In this document: one piece after another, positions 54,777 through 63,828 of the stretch
Layout: every line of letters begins with the position of its first letter
Numbering within the stretch: position 1 is the first letter of the stretch
Origin: Chloroflexota bacterium
Lineage (GTDB): Bacteria > Chloroflexota > Anaerolineae > Anaerolineales > Anaerolineaceae
Length of the DNA stretch: 64,000 nucleotides
Assembly: GCA_021372725.1 (NCBI GenBank)
Contig: JAJFTV010000093.1
Location: forward strand, 1-64,000
Direction: 5' to 3'
Position numbers and translations under genes: made by a program
Notes under the pieces: generated by a model
Database searches by the model: none
Seen by the model: the letters and a program-made list of their open reading frames with translations, nothing else
Told to the model about the DNA's origin: nothing

Positions 54777-57619
54777 AGAAATTCTTTTCCATTTTTCTGT
54801 TACTTATCACTCTGCCTGGTCTGACCGGTATTTTCAACCCGGGCTATTCGCCAGTTTTTGCGCAGGTAAATCCACAAAATGCGACCATTACACAAAAAGT
54901 CGAAGATATGTTTGCTTCAATGACCCCCGCTGAACGGGTGGGCCAGTTATTCCTGGTCAGCTTTCAAGGGACCAACGTAAACCAGGATACAAATATTTAT
55001 AATCTTATCCACAATTATCATATTGGCGGCGTTATTTTAATGTCAGCCAACGATAATTTTACTGGATCGCCCACCACCACCGAGGATGCCTTTTCATTAA
55101 TAAAAGATCTGCAAATGATCAGTTGGGTCGATCCTGAAAATCAGGGCACATCGCCATCAGACACTGGTGAAAATAACTATATCCCCCTCTTTATTGCGCT
55201 TTCCCAGGAAGGCGACGGCTACCCCAATGATCAGATATTGAGCGGGTTGACAGCTTTACCTAATCAGATGGCAATCGGAGCCACCTGGTCACCCGAACTG
55301 GCGACCAGCACCGGTGAAATACTCGGCAGCGAGCTTTCTGCGCTTGGGGTTAATATGCTGTTTGGCCCCTCACTGGATGTACTCGATTTGGCTTATTCAG
55401 AAGGGAATAAAGCCCTGGGTACACGCTCCTTCGGTGAGAATCCGTATTGGGTAGGGAAACTCGGCGAAGCATATATTGAAGGGGTTCACAGCGGGAGTGA
55501 CAATAAACTTTTAGTCATCGCCACTCATTTTCCTGGTCAAGGCAGCTCAGACCGGGATCCCACCCAGGAAATCGCAACCGTCAGAAAATCTTATGATGCC
55601 CTTCTCAGCAGCGACCTTGCACCCTTTTTCTCGGTGACCGGCCAGGCTTCCAGTACAGGCAGTACCACTGACGGGCTTCTGGCGGGTCATTTGCGATATG
55701 AAAGTCTGCAGGGCAGTATCCGTAGCACAACCCGCCCATTCAGCCTGGATAGTACTGCTCTGGAGCAGGTACTTGCGTTACCCGCCCTCTCTGACTGGCG
55801 TCAAAACGGGGGCATTCTCGTCAGTGATAATTTGGGCAGCGCCGCCATCCGCCATTTTTATGATCCCAACAATACTTCCTTTGATGCCAGGCAGGTTGCC
55901 CGAAATGCCATCATCTCGGGCATGGATTTGCTCTATCTGGATGATTTTGTCGCTACCGGCGATATAGACCAGACAACAACCATCATCCGCACACTTGAAT
56001 TCTTTGTCCAAAAGTATATGGAAGATGAAGCCTTTGCACAGCGTGTCGATACCTCTGTTAAACGTATTTTGACAAAGAAGTTTTCCTTATATCCCGAGTT
56101 CGATCCAACGACTGTCATCCCGGATGAAGCAAATTTGGTTAACCTGGGGAAATCCAGTGCAGTCACATTCGAAGTCGCACAACGCAGTGTCACTCTTTTA
56201 CACCCACAGCCTGCAGATTATGCAAATACCATACCTTCCGCCCCCGGTTTGAGCGACCGGACTGTTTTCTTCACGGATTATCAGTTATATAAACAATGTT
56301 CATCCTGCGCAGAAATCGAAATGATCCCCTCGGATGCTTTGCGTAAATCTGTCATCAAGTTATACGGCCCGGATGCAAGTGGGGATACTGCACAATACCT
56401 GCTATCTACATTTTCTTTCAATGACCTGCTTAGCATGTTAAACGGGGAAGAAGAAGGGCAGATCGTCGAAGATGAATTGCGGGCCGCCGATTGGGTGGTG
56501 TTTGCCTTCATGGATATGAACCCTGATCGTCCTGCATCCATGGCATTGAAACAATTGCTCGACAAGCGGTCTGATTTGCTGGCCAACAAGTATTCGATCG
56601 CTTTCGCATTCAATGCGCCCTACTATCTGGATGCAACCGAAATTGCCAAGCTTTCAGCGTATTATGCCGTGTACAGCAAAATCCCGTCCTTTACAGAAAT
56701 CGCTGCCCGTGTGCTTTTCCAGGAAATTGCGCCTTCTGGAAATCTTCCCATTTCACTTCCCGCCACCGGGTATGATCTGGATTACGCCACATCACCCATT
56801 CCAACACAGAATATCAACCTGTCACTCGATACATCATCACTTCCAGATAACGCAGGGGCTTCAGTCGAACCGGCATTTGAAGGCACCGGCCAACCGCCGA
56901 CTGTTTCATTCCGGACCGGTGATACCATTCCGCTCACCACCGGCCAAATCTTCGACCGGAATCATAACCCCGTTCCCGACGGAACAGTGGTCACGTTTGC
57001 TTTTGCCCTGGATGGAGAGACTGATTTTGTTCAAACGTTATCATCCACTACCATTGACGGAATTGCCAAAGCTGAATTCTTAATCCCCGGCGAAGGACGG
57101 CTCGAGATCAGCGCATCCAGCGGTGAGGCGGTTAATTCAAACAAACTGATCCTCAACATACAAAAAGGTGAAGCGGCAGTCATAACGATAATCGTTCCAA
57201 CCCCAATGCCCACCCGAACTCCCTCACCTTCTCCTACAATTCCTACAGTAACACCCTCGCCAACAATTGAGGCAATTGTCGAACCAGTTAAATCTGATAC
57301 TCCCAATGGAGTGGACTGGTTGCTTACCATGGTTCTGATATGGGGAGTATCGTTTGGAATCTATTCCTTTGGAAAAAGGCGTGTCAGTTTGCGCTGGGCA
57401 GTTCGTTGGGCTCTCCTGGCTGCATTTGGAGGAATGTGTGCTTACATCGATATCACTCTAGGGCTCGGTGGCGCCAAACAGATTCTTAAGCTCGGTAAAC
57501 CCGGCGGGATCATTCTCCCGACAATACTGGGTATAGGGGCAGGATGGCTGATAGGCTGGTTATGGTATCGTAATTTTTCAAAACGGTCTAAAAAGACTTA
57601 CCCCATCAACACAGTTTGA
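54773..57619 (+). CDS. Exported, membrane-anchored GH3-like protein with altered catalytic motif
   Basis: 948 residues. The signal peptide ends VFAQ near 31. A GH3 N-terminal barrel follows (about 40-445) with TPAERVGQLFLV and ATHFPGQGSSDRDP. In NagZ-type enzymes the loop reads KHFPGHG and contains the catalytic Asp-x-His dyad; here K is T, H is Q and the dyad His is Thr. The nucleophile region ILVSDNLGS keeps its Asp. A C-terminal sandwich and an Ig-like domain (about 700-800) lead to a Thr/Pro linker and three C-terminal membrane helices. It is the last gene of the AAA/GDPD operon. It may be a glycan-binding protein or an enzyme of changed specificity. Confidence 0.85.
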   Translation: MKKFFSIFLLLITLPGLTGIFNPGYSPVFAQVNPQNATITQKVEDMFASMTPAERVGQLFLVSFQGTNVNQDTNIYNLIHNYHIGGVILMSANDNFTGSPTTTEDAFSLIKDLQMISWVDPENQGTSPSDTGENNYIPLFIALSQEGDGYPNDQILSGLTALPNQMAIGATWSPELATSTGEILGSELSALGVNMLFGPSLDVLDLAYSEGNKALGTRSFGENPYWVGKLGEAYIEGVHSGSDNKLLVIATHFPGQGSSDRDPTQEIATVRKSYDALLSSDLAPFFSVTGQASSTGSTTDGLLAGHLRYESLQGSIRSTTRPFSLDSTALEQVLALPALSDWRQNGGILVSDNLGSAAIRHFYDPNNTSFDARQVARNAIISGMDLLYLDDFVATGDIDQTTTIIRTLEFFVQKYMEDEAFAQRVDTSVKRILTKKFSLYPEFDPTTVIPDEANLVNLGKSSAVTFEVAQRSVTLLHPQPADYANTIPSAPGLSDRTVFFTDYQLYKQCSSCAEIEMIPSDALRKSVIKLYGPDASGDTAQYLLSTFSFNDLLSMLNGEEEGQIVEDELRAADWVVFAFMDMNPDRPASMALKQLLDKRSDLLANKYSIAFAFNAPYYLDATEIAKLSAYYAVYSKIPSFTEIAARVLFQEIAPSGNLPISLPATGYDLDYATSPIPTQNINLSLDTSSLPDNAGASVEPAFEGTGQPPTVSFRTGDTIPLTTGQIFDRNHNPVPDGTVVTFAFALDGETDFVQTLSSTTIDGIAKAEFLIPGEGRLEISASSGEAVNSNKLILNIQKGEAAVITIIVPTPMPTRTPSPSPTIPTVTPSPTIEAIVEPVKSDTPNGVDWLLTMVLIWGVSFGIYSFGKRRVSLRWAVRWALLAAFGGMCAYIDITLGLGGAKQILKLGKPGGIILPTILGIGAGWLIGWLWYRNFSKRSKKTYPINTV

Positions 57620-57645
57620 TCTATATCAAGCCTGGGCGAATTGCA

Positions 57646-58629
57646 TCAACGGATAATTGTCAGTAATAGTGTGATAAAAATCATAAGACCGGAGGAGACC
57701 AATAACACCAGGTCATGCCCGGTTCTAAAAATGTCCCAAACTGTACCTTTCGACTGGACATTTTGTAAAATGACAGGTTGATTTCCCAGCAACATTTTTC
57801 TAAATTCTTCTGCTGTTGCAGGCCGATTATCAGGGTGCAGGTTCATTGCATTGAGGATTGCCCGTTCAGTGCGTACACTGATTTCAGGATTAATCTGGCG
57901 GGGCGGTATCAGGCTTAACGGATCCAGAAATCTCTCGCGAGCATCCGCAGGAGCTTCATTGGTTAATAAATGATAAAGGGTCGCCCCGAACGAAAAAATA
58001 TCACTCCGGACGCCGGTATGGCCCATATCCCCGCCGTATTGTTCCAGCGGAGTATAGATTGCTGTTCCCTGCCCCTGCAATACCGTAATGGTCACCTCCC
58101 CTTTGGCAAGCAACTTCACCAGGCCGAAATCAACCAGTTTGAGTAAACCGCTGGGGGTTAGTTTCAGATTACTAGGTTTGATATCACGATGCAAAACTGG
58201 TGGATCCTGGGTATGCAGGTAAGTCAATGCATTGGCAATTTGATTGGCCCAATTCAGAACATCTTCTTCAGAAATAAAGCGGTTATTTTGACGAGCTTCA
58301 ATCATGATTGCTCTCAGATCATTGCCCGGTACATAATCCATCACCAGATAATCCAGGTTGTCGATAGAAAAGAAATCCGAGACTTTAGGAAGGTTGGGAT
58401 GATCCAGTCTTGCCAGAACAGTAGCTTCGCGAAGGAATTGATCCCTTACTTCTTTCAGCAGTTCTGGATCAAGAGATAAATCATGGGCAACTTCTTTTAC
58501 CGCACACTGCCGGCCCTGAAGGCGCAAGTCATGGGCCAGGTAGATATTTCCCATACCACCTTGTCCGATGATCCGCTCCAACTGATATCGTTCACGTAGA
58601 ACTTCCCCCGCTTTTAAGGGTGCCGGCAT
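57646..58629 (-). CDS. Membrane-anchored Ser/Thr protein kinase
   Basis: 327 residues. A complete Hanks kinase occupies 10-280: GQGGMGNIYLA near 24, AVKEVAHD Lys, HRDIKPSN near 142, DFGLVKLL, and an activation loop ending YTPLEQYGG. One C-terminal membrane helix lies near 300-322, with almost nothing outside, so it is a membrane-tethered kinase without an external sensor. The start at 58629 has GAGAGGA before it; the frame reaches seven codons further upstream. It is divergent from an FHA-domain regulator, a likely phospho-Thr reader. Confidence 0.92.
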   Translation of the reverse strand: MPAPLKAGEVLRERYQLERIIGQGGMGNIYLAHDLRLQGRQCAVKEVAHDLSLDPELLKEVRDQFLREATVLARLDHPNLPKVSDFFSIDNLDYLVMDYVPGNDLRAIMIEARQNNRFISEEDVLNWANQIANALTYLHTQDPPVLHRDIKPSNLKLTPSGLLKLVDFGLVKLLAKGEVTITVLQGQGTAIYTPLEQYGGDMGHTGVRSDIFSFGATLYHLLTNEAPADARERFLDPLSLIPPRQINPEISVRTERAILNAMNLHPDNRPATAEEFRKMLLGNQPVILQNVQSKGTVWDIFRTGHDLVLLVSSGLMIFITLLLTIIR

Positions 58630-58693
58630 CCGATTTTCCTCTCTCCTCACACCAGTTTTTCCGGAATTGATTGGCGTAATCTCCGAAAAACTG

Positions 58694-58722
58694 TTAACAA
58701 TAATCCAGTTATCTGCTATATT
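58694..58722 (+). promoter_or_regulatory. Putative promoter of the FHA regulator gene
   Basis: TTAACA (58694-58699), a 17-base spacer and TATATT (58717-58722), 65 bases before the ATG at 58788. Confidence 0.6.
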
Positions 58723-58787
58723 ATAATCGTTGGTAAGGATAAGATGATTAAATCTGTATTTGAGCTTGTTTGGAGTAGCAGGTATAG

Positions 58788-59438
58788 ATGGATGAAATTC
58801 CTTTAATTATCGGCCAAACAGGTCCATTCAACGGGCATCGTTGGGAGATCAAGGATTCCATTACCATCGGCCGTGATGCCGATTGTGATATCGTGATTGC
58901 AGACCGGCAAATTTCTCGTTATCACGCCCGATTTACGAACAACAAAGGGGCTGTCATCCTGGAAGATCTGGCCAGCAAGAATGGCACTTTTTGCAATGGC
59001 AAACAGGTTGATGGTCAGATTCTGCTCAAAGACGGTGATTTGATACAGATAGCCATGATCCAACACTTTGTATTCCTCAGCTCTGATGCCACCCTGCCGT
59101 TGGAAATGGATGTTAGTGCCTCACCAAAATTGAAACGGGGATTAACGCTGGAAAAAAAGTCGCACAGGGTGTGGATCGACCAATTGGAAGTCATACCGCC
59201 CCTGTCACTCCCGCAGTTTAAGCTTTTGGAAATGTTAGTGGATCAGGAGGGCAAAGTGGTTACCAGACAGGATCTGATCAGCAATATTTGGGAAGGCGAA
59301 GATGCTGTGGGGATCACAGAGCAGGCGTTGGATGCCCTGGTTAGACGTTTGCGGGACCGCTTGATAGAAGTCGATCCCGATCATTCCTATATAACAACAG
59401 TCAGAGGCCACGGCCTCCGACTGGATAATCCCGAATAA
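58788..59438 (+). CDS. FHA domain-winged-helix transcription regulator
   Basis: 216 residues. The FHA domain (about 20-90) carries GRDADCDIVIADRQISRYHARF and DLASKNGTFCNGK, the phosphothreonine-binding loops (Arg, Ser, Asn present). It is joined to an OmpR-type trans_reg_C winged helix (about 118-214: LPQFKLLEMLVDQEGKVVTRQDLI to VRGHGLRL). Mycobacterial EmbR has the same domains in reverse order. Phosphorylation of the kinase or another partner should recruit it and control DNA binding. It is convergent with the CpXC gene (14-base gap). Confidence 0.92.
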   Translation: MDEIPLIIGQTGPFNGHRWEIKDSITIGRDADCDIVIADRQISRYHARFTNNKGAVILEDLASKNGTFCNGKQVDGQILLKDGDLIQIAMIQHFVFLSSDATLPLEMDVSASPKLKRGLTLEKKSHRVWIDQLEVIPPLSLPQFKLLEMLVDQEGKVVTRQDLISNIWEGEDAVGITEQALDALVRRLRDRLIEVDPDHSYITTVRGHGLRLDNPE

Positions 59439-59452
59439 AACATCAGGGTTTC

Positions 59453-60799
59453 TTAATTCTTCATGTTCATTCGCATGGAATGTTTGAGAACGATCCGGTA
59501 GATCTGTTTCAGCCGGTCGACGAGTTCTTTTGCCTGTCCTTGCTGTTCGCTCTGCATGGTAACGTTATTTAGCATCTGTACGAATTCCGGTGTGATCTCA
59601 TCTGCATGTTGATCGATAAAATTCTGTAGAGCAGCATCACCATCCACTGACAACATCTCCTCAATCAACTGGATTTCCGGAGGCGCCGATTCTTCCTCGA
59701 TTACCCGGGCTACCTTTTGCAGCTTTTCCATCCTGCTTAAATCGTTGGTTCTTTCGGCCAACTCCATTTCAGACCTGACAACTTCGATAAAATAATCCGT
59801 CACCTGATCAAGCCGGTTATGTAATTCACCTTCGATATCCGCGGCATTGAGAATTTCCGAGAGTAATTTTCGGGCGCGTTCCATCTCGGCCTGGATGGAC
59901 TGGTCGATTTCATGGGTCATATTCAAGACTTTTTCCCTGATACCAGACAGCCTTTGTTGTTCTTCTCCACTGCTTTCATTGATCCTGGTGGTAAGGAGTT
60001 CAAAGAAGGTATAATCCAATCCCTGTCTGGCAAGGCTGACAAGCATGGCAAGCCGCGTCTCCGTTGGTGCGGTTGTTATAAGATCGAGCAGCTTTTCACG
60101 TGTCAATCCTTCTTTGCTGGCTTCCTGAAGTGATTTGATGGCAGCATCAATTTCGCGCGTTTTCTCTTCTATTTCTTTCCCGGTGGTTGTATTTTCGACC
60201 AGTGTTTTTTGTACATCAGCCAGTTTTTTGGCACCTTGCTGATCACCTTGAGACATGGTAATCTGAATCAGCCTGGAAAGCAATTGAAATAATTCTTCAT
60301 CCACATCCGACTCATTCTCCTTAATGATCTCGAGGCGGGCATTTTCATCTGCTAAAACAAGACGTTCTAACAAACGGGCTTTTCTTTGCTGGGCATCCAG
60401 CATTTCTTTTGTAATCCCATCGCCTTCCAGAATCTTTTCGATCATGGTTTGAAAGGTAAACATCGTTTGCGGTTTGAACAGATAGCCCTTTCTCTTTTCG
60501 TTTGGCAGTTTGTCCAGTACCCTTTTAATCAATGGGCCGATCATTTTTTCCTGTTCATTGACCGGGATTCCCATGTCAGGCGGGAAAAAGGTGAATAAAA
60601 ATTCCTTGTCCGGGTCGTGGTACACGATCGGGGTACTGACATTCCCTTCGTAACCACAATTGGGACAGTGGATAATGTTGGCAGTCCCGCTCAGCAACTT
60701 CTGCTTGGCTCGGGGATCTGTATTCATATCAAAAAGCTGTTCAATATCTGCTATGACTGGTTGACGACAGCGCGGGCATTTGGTTTGAGTCTTAGGCAT
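59453..60799 (-). CDS. CpXC domain protein
   Basis: 448 residues. The N-terminal CpXC zinc-ribbon-like domain has paired CxxC motifs (CPRCRQP near 8 and CPNCGYEG near 45). It is followed by a long helical region with coiled-coil-like stretches and no membrane segment. The family occurs widely in bacteria without an assigned activity. GAGGAAAGA precedes the start and a TATAAT box lies about 40 bases upstream. Its place between kinase genes suggests a signalling or stress role. Confidence 0.85.
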   Translation of the reverse strand: MPKTQTKCPRCRQPVIADIEQLFDMNTDPRAKQKLLSGTANIIHCPNCGYEGNVSTPIVYHDPDKEFLFTFFPPDMGIPVNEQEKMIGPLIKRVLDKLPNEKRKGYLFKPQTMFTFQTMIEKILEGDGITKEMLDAQQRKARLLERLVLADENARLEIIKENESDVDEELFQLLSRLIQITMSQGDQQGAKKLADVQKTLVENTTTGKEIEEKTREIDAAIKSLQEASKEGLTREKLLDLITTAPTETRLAMLVSLARQGLDYTFFELLTTRINESSGEEQQRLSGIREKVLNMTHEIDQSIQAEMERARKLLSEILNAADIEGELHNRLDQVTDYFIEVVRSEMELAERTNDLSRMEKLQKVARVIEEESAPPEIQLIEEMLSVDGDAALQNFIDQHADEITPEFVQMLNNVTMQSEQQGQAKELVDRLKQIYRIVLKHSMRMNMKN

Positions 60800-60866
60800 T
60801 CTTTCCTCAACTATGAGAGAATTTCAAATAATGAATGGATTATACCATTTGGAAAGCGATGTTCGG

Positions 60867-62441
60867 TTACTGTTCATCTGTTTCCGGCAGCGGAAGCGAG
60901 AAACAGATCCTTCCCCCTTTTTCGACATTCGAATCTACCCATATCCGGCCGTGATGAGCGTTGATGATCGTACGCGTGAGGTACAATCCAAGCCCGGCGC
61001 CTTTGGTATTACGGGCAGTATCCGGGGCACGGTAGAATCTCTCGAATATGTAAGGGATATCCTGGGGGTTGATTCCCTCCCCTTCATCGCTGACACAGAT
61101 GATAACAGACTCACTGCTGACATGACCCTCTACACGAATTTGTCCGCCAGGTGAATATTTAATGGCGTTGGAAATCAGGTTTGAAAAAACCTGTTCCATG
61201 CGGATCTCATCTGCATAGATAACTGGAAACTCAGCCGGAAAATCAACAATGATCTCATGATTTTTGGATTGGGTTCTGAAACGATCGGCGATCCGCCTCG
61301 CCACATCCGAAAGAAACAGGTCAGTTTGATTCAGCGCGACACCGTCCGCCTGAAGGCGCGAGGCATCCAGCAAGTTTTGGATTAACTCAGTCAGCCGGTC
61401 GGTTTCTTCTTCAATCACTTTCAGACTGTCCTGAATTATCGCATCATCCCAGTCCACATCCTCCCTGCGTAGTGTACTGGCATAACCTTTGATAAGAGCC
61501 ACCGGGGTTTTAAGTTCATGGCTGATGATAGAGATGAAGGTACTTTTCAACTCTTCTGCCTGCCGGAACCGTGTGATATCCCGCACGGAAGCAATCATGT
61601 TGAGCAAGTGGCCCTCCGCCGAATGGAGCGGGGAGTAGGTAATGCCTACCGGCAACGACGGCTGTTCTGAACCGGTGATCAGCAGGTCACCCTCAACATA
61701 TAAATACACATTGTGATCCAATGGCCACCCTCCGGCCACTGCTTTCTCCAACGTCATTTCCTTGGGTGGTGAAGCCCACCGAATGATTTCTTCATGTGGC
61801 TTGTTAATGAGGTCGGGGGGTTGTTTGCCGATCATCCGTATAAAAGCGCGATTGCACCTTTCCACCCGCAAATCATTGGAGATGATGAGAATCCCGTCGG
61901 CGACAGAGTCCAGCAAGGCATCAGTGCGGCTTTTTTCAAGATTTATTTGTTGGTAAAGCAGCGCATTTTGAATGGCGATTGCTGCCTGATCGGCATAGCT
62001 GCTCAGCAGTGCGCGGTCATTATTGGAAAAAACACCCGGATAACCCCGAAAAATAAAGATGACCCCTACTACATGCCTGCGAACAACCAATGGAAGCCCT
62101 ACACCGGTTAACAAACCCAGGCTGGCCACACGGGTAAGGTCCTGGAGCAACCGATTGATTTCGGGCAACGCGAAGTGTTCCGGATCCCTGGGGTCTGAAG
62201 ATACCTCTGCCAGAATACGTTCAATGTATTTTAACATGGGAGCAGGGAGGTCTTGTGAGGCTTTCACGCGCCATTCACCTGCCCCCGAACGCATGGCGAT
62301 CAAACCGGCTTTTCCGGCAAGCATCTCAATGGACACTTTTAGAATATGCTCGAGCAGTTTATCGAGATCTAATTCCTGTGTGATGGCACGGGTTATCTCT
62401 AATAAATAATCTCGCTGTCGGACACGAAAATCTGGTAGCAT
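60867..62441 (-). CDS. Cytoplasmic GAF-PAS sensor histidine kinase
   Basis: About 524 residues from the ATG at 62441. A GAF domain (about 20-160: LDKLLEHIL...SYADQAAIAIQNALLY) and a PAS-like region (about 180-290) come first. HisKA has the phospho-acceptor His in ISHELKTPVALIKG near 315. The HATPase domain has NLISNAIKYSPGG (N box), DEGEGI (G1) and GAGLGLYLT (G2). There are no membrane helices, so it senses an intracellular signal. No response regulator is adjacent. The frame runs upstream to a TTG at 62522 that overlaps the aminotransferase gene, but 62441 fits the domain start better; neither has a good Shine-Dalgarno sequence. Confidence 0.9.
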   Translation of the reverse strand: MLPDFRVRQRDYLLEITRAITQELDLDKLLEHILKVSIEMLAGKAGLIAMRSGAGEWRVKASQDLPAPMLKYIERILAEVSSDPRDPEHFALPEINRLLQDLTRVASLGLLTGVGLPLVVRRHVVGVIFIFRGYPGVFSNNDRALLSSYADQAAIAIQNALLYQQINLEKSRTDALLDSVADGILIISNDLRVERCNRAFIRMIGKQPPDLINKPHEEIIRWASPPKEMTLEKAVAGGWPLDHNVYLYVEGDLLITGSEQPSLPVGITYSPLHSAEGHLLNMIASVRDITRFRQAEELKSTFISIISHELKTPVALIKGYASTLRREDVDWDDAIIQDSLKVIEEETDRLTELIQNLLDASRLQADGVALNQTDLFLSDVARRIADRFRTQSKNHEIIVDFPAEFPVIYADEIRMEQVFSNLISNAIKYSPGGQIRVEGHVSSESVIICVSDEGEGINPQDIPYIFERFYRAPDTARNTKGAGLGLYLTRTIINAHHGRIWVDSNVEKGGRICFSLPLPETDEQ

Positions 62442-62483
62442 TTTTACCGGTTTACCAAATTTACTGGAACGATTCTTCTTTAA

Positions 62484-62509
62484 GCACGTCCAGGCATGCC
62501 TAAACGTGC
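62484..62509 (-). other. Hairpin across the aminotransferase stop codon
   Basis: GCACGT (62484-62489) pairs with ACGTGC (62504-62509) and the inner AGGCATGCCT is self-complementary. The structure includes the TAG stop. No U-tract follows, so it is not a classical terminator. Confidence 0.45.
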
Positions 62510-63828
62510 CCGTCAAGAGCAAGATCGGTCACATAATCCAAAATCATCAGGCTCTCTTCCATTTCAGCTTGTGAAGTGCTGAGCGGTGGTGCCAGTCGGA
62601 TGGTACTTTCACCGCAGCCAAGCAGAAGCAACCCATGCTCAAAGGCAAGTTCGACAATACGATCGCGCATGTTCTTGTCGGGCTCGTGGGTCTCAGGATC
62701 TACAACGTAGTCGATGCCGATCATCAAGCCCTTGCCGCGCACCTCACCTATACATGGATGGGATTGCTTGCTTTCATTGAGCCAGTTCATGGTATATTGG
62801 CCGACCTTGGTCGCATTTTCCATGTACCCGTTTTCGATCAGGTCAAGGGTGGCCAAAGATGCTGCACAGGCTAATGGATTTCCGCCATAGGTATTCCCGT
62901 GGGTGCCCTTTTCCCACTCGGTGATACTCTTTCTGGCTGCCATAATCCCTAAAGGTACACCTGAGGCGATACCCTTGGCAATCGTGATGATGTCCGGTTC
63001 CACACCAAAGTGCTCAATGGCCCACCATTTACCGGTCCGTCCAACACCGGACTGAACCTCATCAGCGATCAAGAGGATGCCATATTTGTCGCATATTTTC
63101 CGTAAACCAGGGAAAAAGTCATCAGGTGGGACAATGTAACCGCCTTCGCCCTGAATAGGTTCAACAATAATCCCTGCCACGTCATTGGCGGGAGCAATTC
63201 GATGGAAAATTTCATCTTCAATATAATTCAAAACGGTTTGCCCGTAAGAGACACCTGGTTTGCAATGGAGGATTGGCCTGTATGGATCCGGATACGGAAC
63301 GTGTGTGACACCGCTCATTAAGGGGAAAAAACCCTCGCGGTAAACAGCTTTACTGGCGGTAAAGGCCAGGGCTCCCATCGTACGGCCATGAAAACCACCC
63401 AGGAAGCCAATAAATTGTGAACGGCCAGTATAATTTTTTGCCAACTTAATGGCAGATTCAACACTTTCCGCACCTGAGTTGCACATGAACGAAACGGCTG
63501 GTTCGGAAAATGGGGAGATCTCATCAATTTTTTCTCCCAATTTGACCCAATTCTCATGGTAAAAATCAGAAGAAATGTGAATGAATTTTTCTGCTTGATC
63601 TTGTATTGCTTTGACTACTTTTGGATTGCTGTGTCCTGTGGAGACGACGGCAATACCCGCCGCCATGTCCAGGAACCGGTTGCCATCCACATCCCATACT
63701 TCTGTCCCTTTACCGTGATCCATGACAAAGGGATAACCGCGGGGATAGGAAGGGGATATCGCCTGGTGATCCCGCTCTACAATTGCTTTGGCTTTTGGCC
63801 CAGGAAGAGGTAACTTTAACGGTTTCAT
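62500..63828 (-). CDS. Class III PLP aminotransferase (4-aminobutyrate/acetylornithine type or racemase)
   Basis: 442 residues. PLP-binding Lys lies in [14 protein letters not shown] near 286, with NSGAES near 118, [13 protein letters not shown], and [11 protein letters not shown] (PLP Asp). The N-terminus [11 protein letters not shown]...[16 protein letters not shown] resembles archaeal GabT-like proteins, some of which act as amino-acid racemases rather than aminotransferases, so substrate is open. AAGGAG precedes the start. A hairpin spans its stop codon. Confidence 0.9.
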   Translation of the reverse strand: MKPLKLPLPGPKAKAIVERDHQAISPSYPRGYPFVMDHGKGTEVWDVDGNRFLDMAAGIAVVSTGHSNPKVVKAIQDQAEKFIHISSDFYHENWVKLGEKIDEISPFSEPAVSFMCNSGAESVESAIKLAKNYTGRSQFIGFLGGFHGRTMGALAFTASKAVYREGFFPLMSGVTHVPYPDPYRPILHCKPGVSYGQTVLNYIEDEIFHRIAPANDVAGIIVEPIQGEGGYIVPPDDFFPGLRKICDKYGILLIADEVQSGVGRTGKWWAIEHFGVEPDIITIAKGIASGVPLGIMAARKSITEWEKGTHGNTYGGNPLACAASLATLDLIENGYMENATKVGQYTMNWLNESKQSHPCIGEVRGKGLMIGIDYVVDPETHEPDKNMRDRIVELAFEHGLLLLGCGESTIRLAPPLSTSQAEMEESLMILDYVTDLALDGHV

